From positions 124,001-188,000 of the forward strand of contig CANKYF010000003.1 in assembly GCA_947487895.1 (NCBI GenBank): a stretch of 64,000 nt of DNA, read 5' to 3'. Positions within the stretch are counted from its first letter, which is position 1; each line of letters starts with the position of its first letter. Shown here piece by piece: positions 1 to 9,892 of the stretch. Source of the DNA: an uncultured Flavobacteriaceae bacterium. Lineage in GTDB: Bacteria; Bacteroidota; Bacteroidia; Flavobacteriales; Flavobacteriaceae. The position numbers were made by a program, and so were the translations under genes. Under the pieces are notes generated by a model that was not told the origin of the DNA, ran no database searches, and saw only the letters and a program-made list of their open reading frames with translations.

Positions 1-1
1 A

Positions 2-460
2 TTTGTAAATGGCGGTTATTCTGCATTTAGTGATTCGTTTACATTTACAAATAGTGATCAAACATGGTTTGGCTCCTCACTACTAGGAATTAACATGAAC
101 ATTCCAATTTTTAGTTCAGGAGGAAGAAGCGCAGCAACCCAACGTGCTAAAATTAATCTTGAAAAAGCAAAAGAAGATTTAACTGAAGTAGAGCAACAAC
201 TCAAACTACAAATAGCTGCCGCTAAAAGCGATTATCAATTTGCTATTGAAGACTATGACAACAAAAAGCAAAACCTAAATTTAGCTGAAAGAATAGAACA
301 AAAAAACCAAACTAAATTTTCTGAAGGTATTGCTTCTAGTTTTGACTTAAGACAAGCACAAACGCAACTTTATAGTTCTCAACAAGAATTTCTTCAAGCC
401 ATGCTTGATGTCATCAATAAAAAAGCTGAATTAGACACCATTTTAAACTCAAAACAATAA
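2..460 (+). CDS. TolC-family outer membrane efflux protein, C-terminal part (5' end outside the window)
   Basis: The reading frame is open from base 2, so the gene begins before the window; about 152 residues are visible. The segment NMNIPIFSSGGRS followed by a long Lys/Glu/Gln-rich helical stretch is typical of the second half of TolC/OprM-type proteins, which form trimeric outer-membrane channels with a periplasmic alpha-barrel. The end (KAELDTILNSKQ) is the usual short tail of flavobacterial members. It is followed after 12 bases by the adaptor and then by the RND permease, so it is most likely the outer-membrane partner of that pump. The internal ATG at 95 is not the start. Confidence 0.9.
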   Translation, partial: FVNGGYSAFSDSFTFTNSDQTWFGSSLLGINMNIPIFSSGGRSAATQRAKINLEKAKEDLTEVEQQLKLQIAAAKSDYQFAIEDYDNKKQNLNLAERIEQKNQTKFSEGIASSFDLRQAQTQLYSSQQEFLQAMLDVINKKAELDTILNSKQ

Positions 461-472
461 CCCATCATTATT

Positions 473-1645
473 ATGAAATATTTTTATTTAACCGTTGTAA
501 GCGCCATAATACTAACATCATGTGGTGGAGAAAACAAACAATCTGTTGAAGACATTATAGCTTCTAAAGATTTAGAACTTATTAGAAAAAAGAAAACCGA
601 ACTTGATGCTAAAGCTCAAGAAATTTCTACTCAATTAAAAGAATTAGAAAAAGAAATTAAGGTTTTAGACCCTCAAGAAAAAATACCTTTAATTACAACT
701 TTTGCTGCTAAAGAAACTGTTTTTAATCACTTTGTAGAATTACAAGGTAATGTAAGCACCAAGCAAAACGTGGTTATCTATCCAGAATTTTCAGGTACAT
801 TAACTAGAGTATATGTAAAAGAAGGACAAAAAGTAAGCAAAGGACAAATACTTGCAAAAATTGATGATGGCGGATTAAGCCAACAATTAACACAATTACA
901 AATTCAAGCAGATTTAGCTAAAACAACTTTTGAACGCCAAGAAAGACTTTGGAATCAAAAAATAGGAAGCGAAATTCAATATTTACAAGCTAAATCTAGT
1001 TATGAAGCACAAGAACAAGCTGTAAGCCAATTAAAACAACAAGTTGGCAAAACCGTTGTTAGAGCACCTTTTTCAGGAACCATTGATGATGTCATCACAG
1101 AACAAGGTACCGTTGTAGCTCCCGGACAATCTATGCTATTTAGAATTGTAAACTTACAAGACATGTACATTGAAACAGATGTACCAGAACGTTACATTTC
1201 TAACGTAATTCCAGGCAAAAAGGTAGAAGTTGAATTCCCTATTCTTGGAAAAAAACTAGACGCAAAAATTCGTCAAGCAGGAAACTTTATCAATCCAGCG
1301 AATAGAACGTTTAAGGCAGAAATTGCCATTAATAATAAAAACAATAATATCAAACCAAACCTAACTGCAAAACTTAAAATCAACGATTATACCAGTGATA
1401 ATGCTATTTTAATTAAACAAAGTATCATTTCTGAAAATGCAGAAGGAGAACAATATGTTTATATCGTTTCAAATAAAAATAATTCTATGGCAAAAGCTAA
1501 ACGTGTCATTATAGAAACTGGAAAAACGCAAGGAGATAATATTGAAGTACTTTCTGGTTTAAAGAATGGCGATGAAATTATTGACGAAGGTGCTAGAAGC
1601 GTAAAAGACGGGCAAGATGTTAAAATCTTGAAAATTGAAGTTTAA
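473..1645 (+). CDS. RND efflux periplasmic adaptor lipoprotein (membrane fusion protein)
   Basis: Protein of 390 residues. The N-terminus MKYFYLTVVSAIILTSCGG is a lipoprotein signal with Cys17 as lipidation site, so it should be anchored facing the periplasm. Residues about 22-65 are rich in Lys/Glu and probably form an extra coiled coil. Then comes a lipoyl/barrel-sandwich half (VVIYPEFSGTLTRVYVKEGQ), a helical hairpin (about 145-190), the second lipoyl half (VVRAPFSGTIDDVITEQGT) and beta-barrel/membrane-proximal domains to the end. It bridges the TolC-like channel and the RND permease. It lies in an operon with both (12 bases after the former, 29 before the latter). The exported substrate cannot be told from sequence. 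Confidence 0.93.
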   Translation: MKYFYLTVVSAIILTSCGGENKQSVEDIIASKDLELIRKKKTELDAKAQEISTQLKELEKEIKVLDPQEKIPLITTFAAKETVFNHFVELQGNVSTKQNVVIYPEFSGTLTRVYVKEGQKVSKGQILAKIDDGGLSQQLTQLQIQADLAKTTFERQERLWNQKIGSEIQYLQAKSSYEAQEQAVSQLKQQVGKTVVRAPFSGTIDDVITEQGTVVAPGQSMLFRIVNLQDMYIETDVPERYISNVIPGKKVEVEFPILGKKLDAKIRQAGNFINPANRTFKAEIAINNKNNNIKPNLTAKLKINDYTSDNAILIKQSIISENAEGEQYVYIVSNKNNSMAKAKRVIIETGKTQGDNIEVLSGLKNGDEIIDEGARSVKDGQDVKILKIEV

Positions 1646-1674
1646 AAATACTAACGTCTAAAGAATACAGACTA

Positions 1675-4600
1675 ATGACCAAAAAGAAAAACAAAAAACA
1701 AGTAGATAAAGAATTTGGGTTATCATCTTGGGCTATTAATAACAAAACAACCATGTATGTGTTAATAGCACTCATCCTTATATTGGGTACAGGTGCTTAT
1801 TTTAGTATGCCAAGAGAAAATTTTCCAGAAATTAAAGAGACTAAAATATACATTAGTTCTATCTATCCAGGAAACACTGCAGAGGATATTGAAAAACTCA
1901 TTACAGATCCTATTGAAGACAAACTCAAAACAGTAAGTAATGTTGTTGAAATTACCTCAACATCTCAAGAAGATTATTCTATAGTTATTGTAGAATTTGA
2001 TGAAAACATTACTGTTGAAGCTGCAAAACAAAAGGTGAAAGACGAAGTAGATTCTGAAACATCTGGTGAAGATTGGCCAACTTTTAATGGTGCAAAAGTA
2101 GAACCTAATGTGTTCGATTTGAGCATGTCTGAAGAAATACCCATTCTAAATATCAATATTTCTGGAGACTACCCTGTGGATAAACTTAAAGAATATGGAG
2201 AATATTTAGAAGATGAAATTGAAGGTCTTGAAGAAATAAAACAAGTAGATATTCGTGGTGCGCAAGACAAAGAAGTTCAAGTAGCTGTAGACATTTATAA
2301 AATGATGGCGGCTCAAGTTAGCTTTGATGACATTATCAATACTATTAGTAGAGAGAATATGACCATGTCTGCTGGTAATTTAATTTCAAGCGGACAAAGA
2401 CGTACCATAAGAATTATAGGTGAGATAGAAGACCCCAAAGAACTAGAAAGCTTTGTAGTGAAATCTGAAAAAGGCAACTCTATTTATTTAAGAGATGTGG
2501 CACAAGTCACTTTTAAAGACGAAGACAAAACCACATACGCCAGAGAATTTGGGCATCCTGTAGTTATGCTTGATGTTAAGAAACGAGCAGGGAAAAACAT
2601 GGTAGATGCAGCTGAACAAATCCAAGAGATAGTAGACAACTCCATTGAAAATGTTTTTCCGCCAGATTTAACTGTAACTATTGCTAACGACCAATCCTCT
2701 AAAACCATTGGACAGGTAGACGACTTAGTGAATAACATCATTTTTGGTATTATACTAGTGGTAACTGTTTTAATGTTTTTCTTAGGATTTAAAAATGCAC
2801 TCTTTGTAGGGTTTGCAATCCCAATGTCTATGTTCATGTCTTTAATGATATTAGATATGCTTGGGTTCACTATGAACACCATGATTCTTTTCGGATTAAT
2901 TATGGGACTAGGTATGCTAGTAGACAACGGTATTGTTCTTGTGGAAAACGTATATCGTTTAATGAAGGATGAAGGCTTAACTAGAATCCAGGCAGCCAAA
3001 AAAGGAATTGGTGAAATAGCATTTCCTATCATTATTTCAACTGCCACAACAGTAGCTGCATTTATACCTCTAGGTTTGTGGCCAGGAGTTATGGGGCAAT
3101 TCATGATTTACTTCCCAAAAACCTTAGGGGTTGTTTTAGGCTCCTCATTATTTGTAGCAATATTTTTTAATTCGGTTTTAGTATCTCAATACATGACAAT
3201 CGAAGACAAAGAAATGCCATTTAAAAACATCATCAAATTATCGGCAATCGTAGGTGGGTTAGGTATATTAATTATGCTTTTAGGTGGTAGCTATCGCGGA
3301 CTAGGAACCGTAATGATTTTTACAATTATATTACTTTGGATGTATCGTTTATTCCTAAGAAATTGGGCTAACGGGTTTCAAAATAAAATCTTACCAAAGT
3401 GGGAACGCTTTTATGAGCGTATGCTTCGTGGCACACTCAAAGGCAAAATGCCTGCTGTAATTTCTATTGGAACTTTTGTTTTATTAATTGTTGCCTTTAT
3501 GGGCTTTGGTGCATCAGTTGGTAGTCAACGCACAAAGGTGGAATTTTTCCCAGACAATACACCTAATCAAATAATTGTCTACATAGAATATCCAGAAGGA
3601 ACAGACATAAAAAAAACCAATGCAATTACTAAAGATATTGAAGAGCGTGTTTATAAAATTATAAACGAAGAAGCTTACATGAATGGTGATTTCAACTTTT
3701 TGACTGAAAGCGCTGTTTCTCAAGTAGGTGAAGGTGCAGGAAACCCTCAGACCGATGGAGGTTCACAAGCTGAAATGCCTCACAGAGGAAAGATTACCGC
3801 TACCATGCGCGAATACAAATTTAGAGATGACGCAGATAGTAATGTACTGCTTAAAAAAGTACAAGAAGCATTAAAAGGCATTTACCCTGGTATTGCTATT
3901 TCAGTTGAAAAAGATGCGGTAGGTCCTCCAGCTGGGTACCCTATCAATATTGAAATAGAAGGAGATGATTATAGCGAGCTCATAGCTACAGCAGAAAAAA
4001 TGCGTGATTTCATAAATACTAAAAACATTCAGGGTATAGATGAATTAAAGATAGATGTGAATAAATCTAAACCATCAATGCAGGTTCTTGTAGACAGAAA
4101 AAAGGCTGGTGAATTAGGTGTAACATCAGGACAAGTTGGCCAACAATTACGTAATTCTATTTTTGGAGCCAAAGCAGGTATTTATAAAGAAGATGGTGAA
4201 GATTACGACATCTATGTTCGTTTTAATGAAGAAAATCGCTATAACACAAGTGCTATTTTTAATCAAAAAATCACCTTTAGAGATATGGCTTCTGGACAAA
4301 TTAAAGAAATTCCTGTTTCTACAGTAGCAAAACAAAATAACACCTCTGGATTTAGTGCTATTAAACACAGAAAAGTAAAACGTGTGGTTACTTTATATTC
4401 TGCCTTAGCACCAGGGTTTACTGATGCTCAAGCTATAGTAACTCAAATAGAAAATGAAACAAAAAGCTTTAGAGACGATGAAGTTTCAGGTGATATTAAA
4501 ATAGACTTTACTGGACAAATTGAGGAGCAAAATAAACAAATGAAATTCTTGATGGGGGCATTCTTTACTGGTTTAGGTCTCATTTTCTTTATTTTAATAT

Positions 4601-5214
4601 TTCAATTCAATTCTGTATCTAAACCAGCAATTATCATGTTGGCTATTTTCTTAAGCTTAATTGGTGTATTTGGAGGAATTGTCATTACAGGAAGTTCTTT
4701 TGTAATTATGATGACCATGATGGGTATTATATCACTCGCTGGAATTGTTGTAAATAACGGTGTAGTGCTCCTAGATTATACCCAACTTTTAATTGATAGA
4801 AAAAAGGAAGAACACAATTTAGATGAGGACGCTTATATTCCTAACAATGAGTTATTGGAAGCCATTGTGAAAGGAGGGAAAGCACGTTTACGTCCTGTAT
4901 TACTAACAGCTATTACAACTATTTTAGGGTTAATTCCGTTAGCAACAGGTTTAAACATTAACTTCTTTACACTTTTTAGTGAATTTAACCCTCACATTTA
5001 TGTTGGAGGTGACAATGTAATTTTCTGGGGCCCTTTAGCATGGACTGTTATTTATGGCCTTTTTATAGCCACGTTCTTAACTTTAATAGTTGTACCTATC
5101 TTATTCTATTTGGTAACAAAGCTTAAAATGAGGATATATAAACACAGAGCTGTAGAAAATTTAACGCCTCAAAAAGAAGTATTCAATATGGATCAAAGGC
5201 TTGAAGAAGCTTAA
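1675..5214 (+). CDS. RND-family efflux permease (AcrB-like)
   Basis: Protein of 1179 residues, longer than AcrB (about 1050). It shows the RND architecture: a first transmembrane helix (about 26-46), a large periplasmic loop, a TM2-6 block, a second periplasmic loop and a C-terminal TM block. In TM4 the motif is GMLVDNGIVLVEN, keeping the first of the two AcrB aspartates (D407) but having Asn at the second. In the C-terminal block GIVVNNGVVLLDY has Asn where AcrB has Lys940. Extra hydrophobic stretches at about 515-562, between the two halves, suggest two additional helices. This is the proton-driven engine of the pump encoded with the two preceding genes; substrate unknown. A terminator follows directly. 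Confidence 0.93.
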   Translation: MTKKKNKKQVDKEFGLSSWAINNKTTMYVLIALILILGTGAYFSMPRENFPEIKETKIYISSIYPGNTAEDIEKLITDPIEDKLKTVSNVVEITSTSQEDYSIVIVEFDENITVEAAKQKVKDEVDSETSGEDWPTFNGAKVEPNVFDLSMSEEIPILNINISGDYPVDKLKEYGEYLEDEIEGLEEIKQVDIRGAQDKEVQVAVDIYKMMAAQVSFDDIINTISRENMTMSAGNLISSGQRRTIRIIGEIEDPKELESFVVKSEKGNSIYLRDVAQVTFKDEDKTTYAREFGHPVVMLDVKKRAGKNMVDAAEQIQEIVDNSIENVFPPDLTVTIANDQSSKTIGQVDDLVNNIIFGIILVVTVLMFFLGFKNALFVGFAIPMSMFMSLMILDMLGFTMNTMILFGLIMGLGMLVDNGIVLVENVYRLMKDEGLTRIQAAKKGIGEIAFPIIISTATTVAAFIPLGLWPGVMGQFMIYFPKTLGVVLGSSLFVAIFFNSVLVSQYMTIEDKEMPFKNIIKLSAIVGGLGILIMLLGGSYRGLGTVMIFTIILLWMYRLFLRNWANGFQNKILPKWERFYERMLRGTLKGKMPAVISIGTFVLLIVAFMGFGASVGSQRTKVEFFPDNTPNQIIVYIEYPEGTDIKKTNAITKDIEERVYKIINEEAYMNGDFNFLTESAVSQVGEGAGNPQTDGGSQAEMPHRGKITATMREYKFRDDADSNVLLKKVQEALKGIYPGIAISVEKDAVGPPAGYPINIEIEGDDYSELIATAEKMRDFINTKNIQGIDELKIDVNKSKPSMQVLVDRKKAGELGVTSGQVGQQLRNSIFGAKAGIYKEDGEDYDIYVRFNEENRYNTSAIFNQKITFRDMASGQIKEIPVSTVAKQNNTSGFSAIKHRKVKRVVTLYSALAPGFTDAQAIVTQIENETKSFRDDEVSGDIKIDFTGQIEEQNKQMKFLMGAFFTGLGLIFFILIFQFNSVSKPAIIMLAIFLSLIGVFGGIVITGSSFVIMMTMMGIISLAGIVVNNGVVLLDYTQLLIDRKKEEHNLDEDAYIPNNELLEAIVKGGKARLRPVLLTAITTILGLIPLATGLNINFFTLFSEFNPHIYVGGDNVIFWGPLAWTVIYGLFIATFLTLIVVPILFYLVTKLKMRIYKHRAVENLTPQKEVFNMDQRLEEA

Positions 5215-5243
5215 TTAGTGACTAATTCAATTAATATGTATTG

Positions 5244-5272
5244 AGAGCTGCATTTATTGCAGCTCTTTTCTT
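5244..5272 (+). terminator. Intrinsic terminator after the RND operon
   Basis: Perfect stem GAGCTGCA (5245-5252) with TGCAGCTC (5258-5265), five-base loop, then a T-rich run. It closes the efflux operon and separates it from aspS. A TTG at 5257 in frame with aspS lies inside the loop, which argues against that codon as the aspS start. Confidence 0.85.
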
Positions 5273-5291
5273 TTTTATCATATAACTTCGT

Positions 5292-5299
5292 TAAATTTG
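5292..5299 (+). promoter_or_regulatory. Bacteroidetes -7 promoter element for aspS
   Basis: TAAATTTG matches the TAnnTTTG consensus of Bacteroidetes sigma-A promoters. It lies 20 bases before the aspS ATG and just after the upstream terminator. No clear TTG is found at the usual 17-23 bp upstream. Confidence 0.6.
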
Positions 5300-5319
5300 C
5301 ACTTCAATTTTCAAAGTCC

Positions 5320-7074
5320 ATGTACAGAAGTCATAACTGCGGTGAGTTAAGAGCAGAACATATAAATAAAGAAGTAACCCTTGCTGGTTGGGTACAAAAA
5401 TCTAGAGATAAAGGGTTTATTGTTTGGGTAGATTTACGTGATAGATACGGCATTACACAATTGGTGTTTGACGAAGAACGCACCTCTAAAGAGCTTATTG
5501 AAAAAGCTCAAAACTTAGGTAGAGAGTTTGTAATACAAGCCAAAGGCAAAGTAGTTGAACGCGCATCTAAAAATGCAAATATCCCTACTGGTGACATTGA
5601 AATTCTAGTATCAGAATTAAACATTTTGAATGAAGCCATTTTGCCTCCTTTTACTATTGAAGACGACACTGATGGCGGTGAGGAATTACGAATGAAATAC
5701 CGTTATTTAGATATTCGCCGTAACCCAGTAAAAGACAATTTAATATTTAGGCATAAAGTCACTCAAGAAGTTAGAAATTATTTATCTAAAGATGGTTTTA
5801 TTGAAGTTGAAACCCCTTATTTAATTAAATCTACGCCTGAAGGTGCTCGCGATTTCGTAGTACCATCAAGGATGAATGAAGGTGAGTTTTACGCCTTACC
5901 ACAATCGCCACAAACATTTAAGCAACTGCTTATGGTTGGTGGTATGGATAAATACTTTCAAATAGTAAAATGTTTTAGAGACGAAGATTTACGTGCCGAT
6001 AGACAACCAGAATTCACGCAGATAGATTGTGAAATGGCATTTATTGAACAAGAAGATATTTTAAATGCTTTTGAAGGTTTAACACGTCATTTACTAAAAG
6101 AAATCAATGGTGTTGAAGTCGATAAATTTCCAAGAATACAGTATGACGATGCCATGCGTTTATACGGAAACGACAAACCAGATATCCGTTTTGGAATGGA
6201 GTTCGGTGAATTAAATACTGTTGCACAACACAAAGATTTCAACGTTTTTAATAATGCCGAATTAGTTGTCGGTATTGCTGTCCCAGGAGGAAACACCTAT
6301 ACCCGAAAAGAAATAGACAAGCTTATTAGTTGGGTTAAGCGCCCGCAAATTGGAGCACTTGGTATGGTCTATTGTAGATGTAATGAAGATGGAACATTTA
6401 AATCATCTGTAGATAAGTTTTATGATCAAGATGATTTAGCAAAATGGGCAGAAGTTACAGGAGCAAAAGCAGGTGATTTAATTTGTGTACTTTCTGGAGA
6501 CACTAATAAAGTAAGAACTCAATTAAGTGCATTACGTATGGAATTAGCTGAACGCTTAGGTTTACGCAAACCAGATGAGTTTGCACCTCTTTGGGTAATG
6601 GACTTTCCTTTATTAGAATGGGATGAAGAAACAGAGCGCTATCATGCAATGCACCACCCGTTCACATCTCCAAAACCAGGACAAATAGAATTATTAAAAA
6701 CAGACCCAGGCGCTGTTAAAGCCAATGCTTACGATTTAGTATTAAACGGAAACGAAATTGGAGGTGGTTCTATAAGAATTCATGACAAAGAAACTCAAGC
6801 ATTAATGTTTGATTATTTAGGTTTTACAGAAGAAGAAGCTAAAGCGCAATTTGGATTCTTAATGGATGCTTTCCAATATGGAGCACCACCACATGGTGGG
6901 CTTGCATTTGGATTAGATAGATTGGTAGCCATTTTAGGCGGACAAGAAACTATAAGAGATTTTATTGCATTCCCAAAAAATAACTCTGGGCGAGATGTAA
7001 TGATAGATGCACCCGCTCCAATAGATGATGATCAACTAGAAGAACTTAGTTTAAAACTAAACTTAAAATCATAA
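5320..7074 (+). CDS. aspS: Aspartate--tRNA ligase
   Basis: Protein of 584 residues counted from [11 protein letters not shown], the normal length for bacterial AspRS. It charges tRNA-Asp with aspartate. Residues about 1-110 form the OB-fold anticodon-binding domain ([24 protein letters not shown]). The class II catalytic core follows, with motif 2 around [18 protein letters not shown], the bacterial GAD insertion in the middle, and motif 3 [15 protein letters not shown] near the end. The ATG at 5320 is chosen because an upstream in-frame TTG falls inside the preceding terminator and before the promoter element. Single-gene unit with its own terminator. Confidence 0.97.
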   Translation: MYRSHNCGELRAEHINKEVTLAGWVQKSRDKGFIVWVDLRDRYGITQLVFDEERTSKELIEKAQNLGREFVIQAKGKVVERASKNANIPTGDIEILVSELNILNEAILPPFTIEDDTDGGEELRMKYRYLDIRRNPVKDNLIFRHKVTQEVRNYLSKDGFIEVETPYLIKSTPEGARDFVVPSRMNEGEFYALPQSPQTFKQLLMVGGMDKYFQIVKCFRDEDLRADRQPEFTQIDCEMAFIEQEDILNAFEGLTRHLLKEINGVEVDKFPRIQYDDAMRLYGNDKPDIRFGMEFGELNTVAQHKDFNVFNNAELVVGIAVPGGNTYTRKEIDKLISWVKRPQIGALGMVYCRCNEDGTFKSSVDKFYDQDDLAKWAEVTGAKAGDLICVLSGDTNKVRTQLSALRMELAERLGLRKPDEFAPLWVMDFPLLEWDEETERYHAMHHPFTSPKPGQIELLKTDPGAVKANAYDLVLNGNEIGGGSIRIHDKETQALMFDYLGFTEEEAKAQFGFLMDAFQYGAPPHGGLAFGLDRLVAILGGQETIRDFIAFPKNNSGRDVMIDAPAPIDDDQLEELSLKLNLKS

Positions 7075-7080
7075 ATATGA

Positions 7081-7107
7081 AAATCCTGCCTAGTGCGGGA
7101 TTTTTTG
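7081..7107 (+). terminator. Intrinsic terminator after aspS
   Basis: Stem AAATCCTGC (7081-7089) with GCGGGATTT (7095-7103), one G-T wobble, loop CTAGT, followed by T residues. Confidence 0.85.
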
Positions 7108-7152
7108 TTAATTTTAATTAGGATTGTCCGCTAATATAAATACTAATGCACA

Positions 7153-7250
7153 TTGTCATGCTGAACTGTCACACTGAGCGCAGTCGAAGTGTTATTTCAG
7201 CATCTCAATAGTCTTAACTAAAGACTCTGAAACAAGTTCAGAGTGACGAC
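7153..7250. repeat. Dispersed palindromic repeat, copy A
   Basis: Intergenic segment starting TGTCATGCTGAAC, with CACTGAGCGCAGTCGAAGTG in the middle, and ending with the hairpin ACTCTGAA / TTCAGAGT (7224-7231 and 7237-7244). Related segments occur between other genes of the window (near 9.4, 14.4, 25.6, 26.8, 46.7 and 47.2 kb). No open frame; non-coding repeats of this GTCAT...TGAC type are common in Flavobacteriaceae. Confidence 0.7.
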
Positions 7251-7296
7251 AAAGTCTTAATCTAATCTTTTATTAGGGATATCTAAAATTTTAAAA

Positions 7297-9084
7297 ATGT
7301 CTTTAAAAGTTAAAGGTATATTACGAAAATTTCTCATCTGGAAATACAAACATATTTCCGAACGTCAGTTTGTATATATTTTAAGTGTTTTAGTTGGGTT
7401 TTTGGCAGGAATTGGAACTGTACTTCTTAAAAACCTCACGTATTATATTAGGCATTTTTTCAACCTCTATATTTTTAAAGATTACCAAAGCACACTTTAC
7501 TTTGTGTTACCAATTATTGGACTTTTATTAGTTTATATCATTAAACAAACGTGGTTAAAAAAACATATAGGTCATGGTATTTCAACCACTTTACATGCTA
7601 TTTCTAAACTTAATGGAATCATCCCAAGGTATAATATTTATGCAGGCTTGATTACCGCACCTTTAACAGTTGGTTTTGGTGGATCAGTAGGGTTACAAGG
7701 GCCTGCAGTAAGTATAGGTTCTGCCTTAGGATCTAATACTGCTAGGTTATTTCATATGAATACCAAAACACGCATGTTGCTCATTGGTTGTGCATCAGCA
7801 GGTGCAATGGCATCTATGTTTAAAGCGCCCATTGCCGCCATTGTATTTGCTATTGAAATTTTTAGCTTAGATATCGCATTCACCTCATTAGTGCCTTTAT
7901 TATTAGCATCTGTTTCGGCAGTAGTTACATCTTATTTTTTCTTAGGTACCGATGTGTTATTACGTTTTGAACTCATAGATAAATTTGAAATTAATGACAT
8001 TCTATTTTATATAGTACTTGGGTTAGTTACAGGGCTTGTTTCAGTTTATTTCTCCAAAGTATTTTTTAGTATTAGTAATTTTTTCAAACAATTTGAAAGT
8101 AGAGCAAAACGGTTGCTCATTGGCGGACTAGCAATAGGTACCATGCTATATATAATCCCACCGCTTTATGGTGAGGGTTACGGCATTATGAACAATCTTT
8201 TAAAGGGAGACCATTTAGCAGCTATAGGTACCACTCCTTTTAATTTAGATTTAGAAAATATCTGGATAGTCATTGGACTTCTTTTTGGAATCACTTTATT
8301 TAAAGCCATAGCCATGACAACAACATTTGGAGCTGGAGGCGTTGGTGGTGTTTTCATTCCTACACTAGTAATGGGAAGTGCACTAGGAAATGCTTTTGCT
8401 AAAGTCATCAACAATATTGGTTTTGGGTTTCAGGTATCAGAATCTAATTTCACATTAATAGGTATGACAGGATTAATGGCTGGTGTATTACATGCACCTC
8501 TAACAGCTATTTTCTTGATTGCTGAAATTACTGGCGGTTATGAATTATTTGTACCATTAATGTTAGTCTCAGCCATATCTTTCGCCATTACAAAATACTA
8601 TGTATCACATTCAGTATACACTCTAAAACTAGCTAAACGCGGTGAGTTAATTACACATGATAAAGATCAGAATGTGTTGATGATGCTAGAAATCGATAAA
8701 GTCATTGAAACTAACTTCGTTATTTTAACACCAGAAATGACTCTAGGTGACATTCTACAAAATGCCGTTGCTAAATCCTCTAGAAATCATTTTCCTGTTG
8801 TTAATGAAGACCATGAATTTTTAGGAGTTATAAGATTAGATGACATGAGACATATGATGTTTAACACTGAGCTTTACGATAAAATTACCGCCGAAAGTTT
8901 AATGCATGCTGATGCTGGTATAATTAATTATAATGAAGATTCTATGAATCACATTATGGATAAATTTAAAACATCTGGCGCTTGGAATTTACCTGTTATT
9001 AAAAACGGAAAATACTATGGTTATATTTCAAAATCTAAATTATTAACTGCTTATCGTAGACAATTAATAAACGTAACGCATTAA
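7297..9084 (+). CDS. CLC-family chloride channel/transporter with C-terminal CBS pair
   Basis: Protein of 595 residues: about ten hydrophobic segments (30-440) followed by two CBS domains (about 455-590). CLC landmarks are GHGIST (92-97, at the first selectivity-filter segment), GSVGLQGPAVSIGS (129-142) and GGVGGVFIPTLVMG (GxFxP-type motif). The position of the gating glutamate (GxEGP) holds Gln134, read from codon CAA. In studied CLC proteins replacing this Glu uncouples proton exchange, so this one may act as a passive anion path; that is inference. The CBS pair suggests nucleotide control. The gene overlaps the next by one base (TAATG), implying translational coupling. Confidence 0.93.
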   Translation: MSLKVKGILRKFLIWKYKHISERQFVYILSVLVGFLAGIGTVLLKNLTYYIRHFFNLYIFKDYQSTLYFVLPIIGLLLVYIIKQTWLKKHIGHGISTTLHAISKLNGIIPRYNIYAGLITAPLTVGFGGSVGLQGPAVSIGSALGSNTARLFHMNTKTRMLLIGCASAGAMASMFKAPIAAIVFAIEIFSLDIAFTSLVPLLLASVSAVVTSYFFLGTDVLLRFELIDKFEINDILFYIVLGLVTGLVSVYFSKVFFSISNFFKQFESRAKRLLIGGLAIGTMLYIIPPLYGEGYGIMNNLLKGDHLAAIGTTPFNLDLENIWIVIGLLFGITLFKAIAMTTTFGAGGVGGVFIPTLVMGSALGNAFAKVINNIGFGFQVSESNFTLIGMTGLMAGVLHAPLTAIFLIAEITGGYELFVPLMLVSAISFAITKYYVSHSVYTLKLAKRGELITHDKDQNVLMMLEIDKVIETNFVILTPEMTLGDILQNAVAKSSRNHFPVVNEDHEFLGVIRLDDMRHMMFNTELYDKITAESLMHADAGIINYNEDSMNHIMDKFKTSGAWNLPVIKNGKYYGYISKSKLLTAYRRQLINVTH

Positions 9085-9320
9085 TGAAAAACCTAATTTT
9101 AATATTATTTTTAGCTTCGGCTGGCTCTATCCTAACTGGCTTTTTAGTGGATTTAGAATACTCTCAAAAATTGATTGGTTTTGGGGTTGTTGGGTTATTT
9201 TTAGTAGTATTTCCACTGTTTTCCTATTACCGTTGGAAAGACAAAGACATTAAAGACTACATGCTAACTAAAGAGAATTTAGATAAAATGAAAGAGTCTC
9301 AGGAAGATAAAAAGCATTAA
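9084..9320 (+). CDS. Small membrane protein, unknown function
   Basis: Protein of 78 residues with two hydrophobic helices (about 3-22 and 30-48) and a charged, lysine-rich cytoplasmic tail (YRWKDKDIKDYMLTKENLDKMKESQED). Its ATG overlaps the stop of the CLC gene, so the two are probably made together. I do not recognise the family. It could be a small partner of the chloride protein, but only the gene overlap supports this. Confidence 0.8.
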   Translation: MKNLILILFLASAGSILTGFLVDLEYSQKLIGFGVVGLFLVVFPLFSYYRWKDKDIKDYMLTKENLDKMKESQEDKKH

Positions 9321-9330
9321 AAAATGAATG

Positions 9331-9435
9331 TCATTGCGAGGACGAAGGACGTGGCAATCTAGGGTATATTTTTAGGGTGATTTAGGTTACTTTTGTTTAA
9401 AAAAATAAGACCCTGAAACTAGTTCAGGGAGACAA
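9331..9435. repeat. Dispersed palindromic repeat, copy B
   Basis: Starts GTCATTGCGAGGACGAAGGA, contains GGCAATCT, and ends with the hairpin CCCTGAA / TTCAGGG (9411-9417 and 9423-9429). The last part matches the end of copy A (GACTCTGAA...TTCAGAGTGACGACAAAGTC). It lies between convergent genes, so the hairpin may also stop transcription. Confidence 0.65.
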
Positions 9436-9437
9436 AG

Positions 9438-9887
9438 TCAATTCAAATTACGCTTAGTAACAAAAAATCGTTTTAAAAGTTCACTTGCCTCATCTGCTAA
9501 AACTCCTCCTTCAATTTTAGTTTTAGGATGTAACTTAGTTTTCATATTTATGCACCCACGCTCTAAATCTCTTGCCCCATAAACAACTTTTGAAATCTGA
9601 CTCCAATACAAAGCGCCCGCACACATCTGGCAAGGCTCTAATGTTACATATAGTGTGCAGTTTTTCAAATATTTACCGCCTAAAAAATTAGCAGCAGCTG
9701 TAATGGCTTGCATTTCTGCATGAGCGGTTACATCATTCAACATCTCGGTAAGATTATGACCTCTAGCAATCACTCTATCATCAATAACAATAACAGCTCC
9801 CACAGGAATTTCGCCTTTATCAAAAGCCATTTCAGCCTCCTGTAAAGCCTTCCGCATAAAATAAGTGTCATCAAAAATGTTGTCCAT
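9438..9887 (-). CDS. tadA: tRNA-specific adenosine deaminase (nucleoside deaminase)
   Basis: Protein of 149 residues of the cytidine/deoxycytidylate deaminase fold. Zinc and catalytic motifs are H56-A-E58 (HAEMQAI) and P85-C86-Q-M-C89 (PCQMCAGA). TadA converts the wobble adenosine of tRNA-Arg(ACG) to inosine. Length and motifs fit TadA better than a free-base deaminase. The start is fixed by the flavobacterial N-terminus (DDTYFMRKALQEAEMAF). A TATTTTTG promoter element ends only five bases before the ATG, so the mRNA may have almost no leader. Confidence 0.9.
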   Translation of the reverse strand: MDNIFDDTYFMRKALQEAEMAFDKGEIPVGAVIVIDDRVIARGHNLTEMLNDVTAHAEMQAITAAANFLGGKYLKNCTLYVTLEPCQMCAGALYWSQISKVVYGARDLERGCINMKTKLHPKTKIEGGVLADEASELLKRFFVTKRNLN

Positions 9888-9892
9888 AGCAA

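Noticed and set aside
2484-3104. 206-codon open frame on the minus strand
   Set aside because: It is antisense to conserved transmembrane and periplasmic coding of the RND permease and has no family resemblance.
5257-5319. N-terminal extension of aspS from TTG 5257
   Set aside because: The codon lies in the loop of a terminator and upstream of the -7 element; the family N-terminus begins at ATG 5320.
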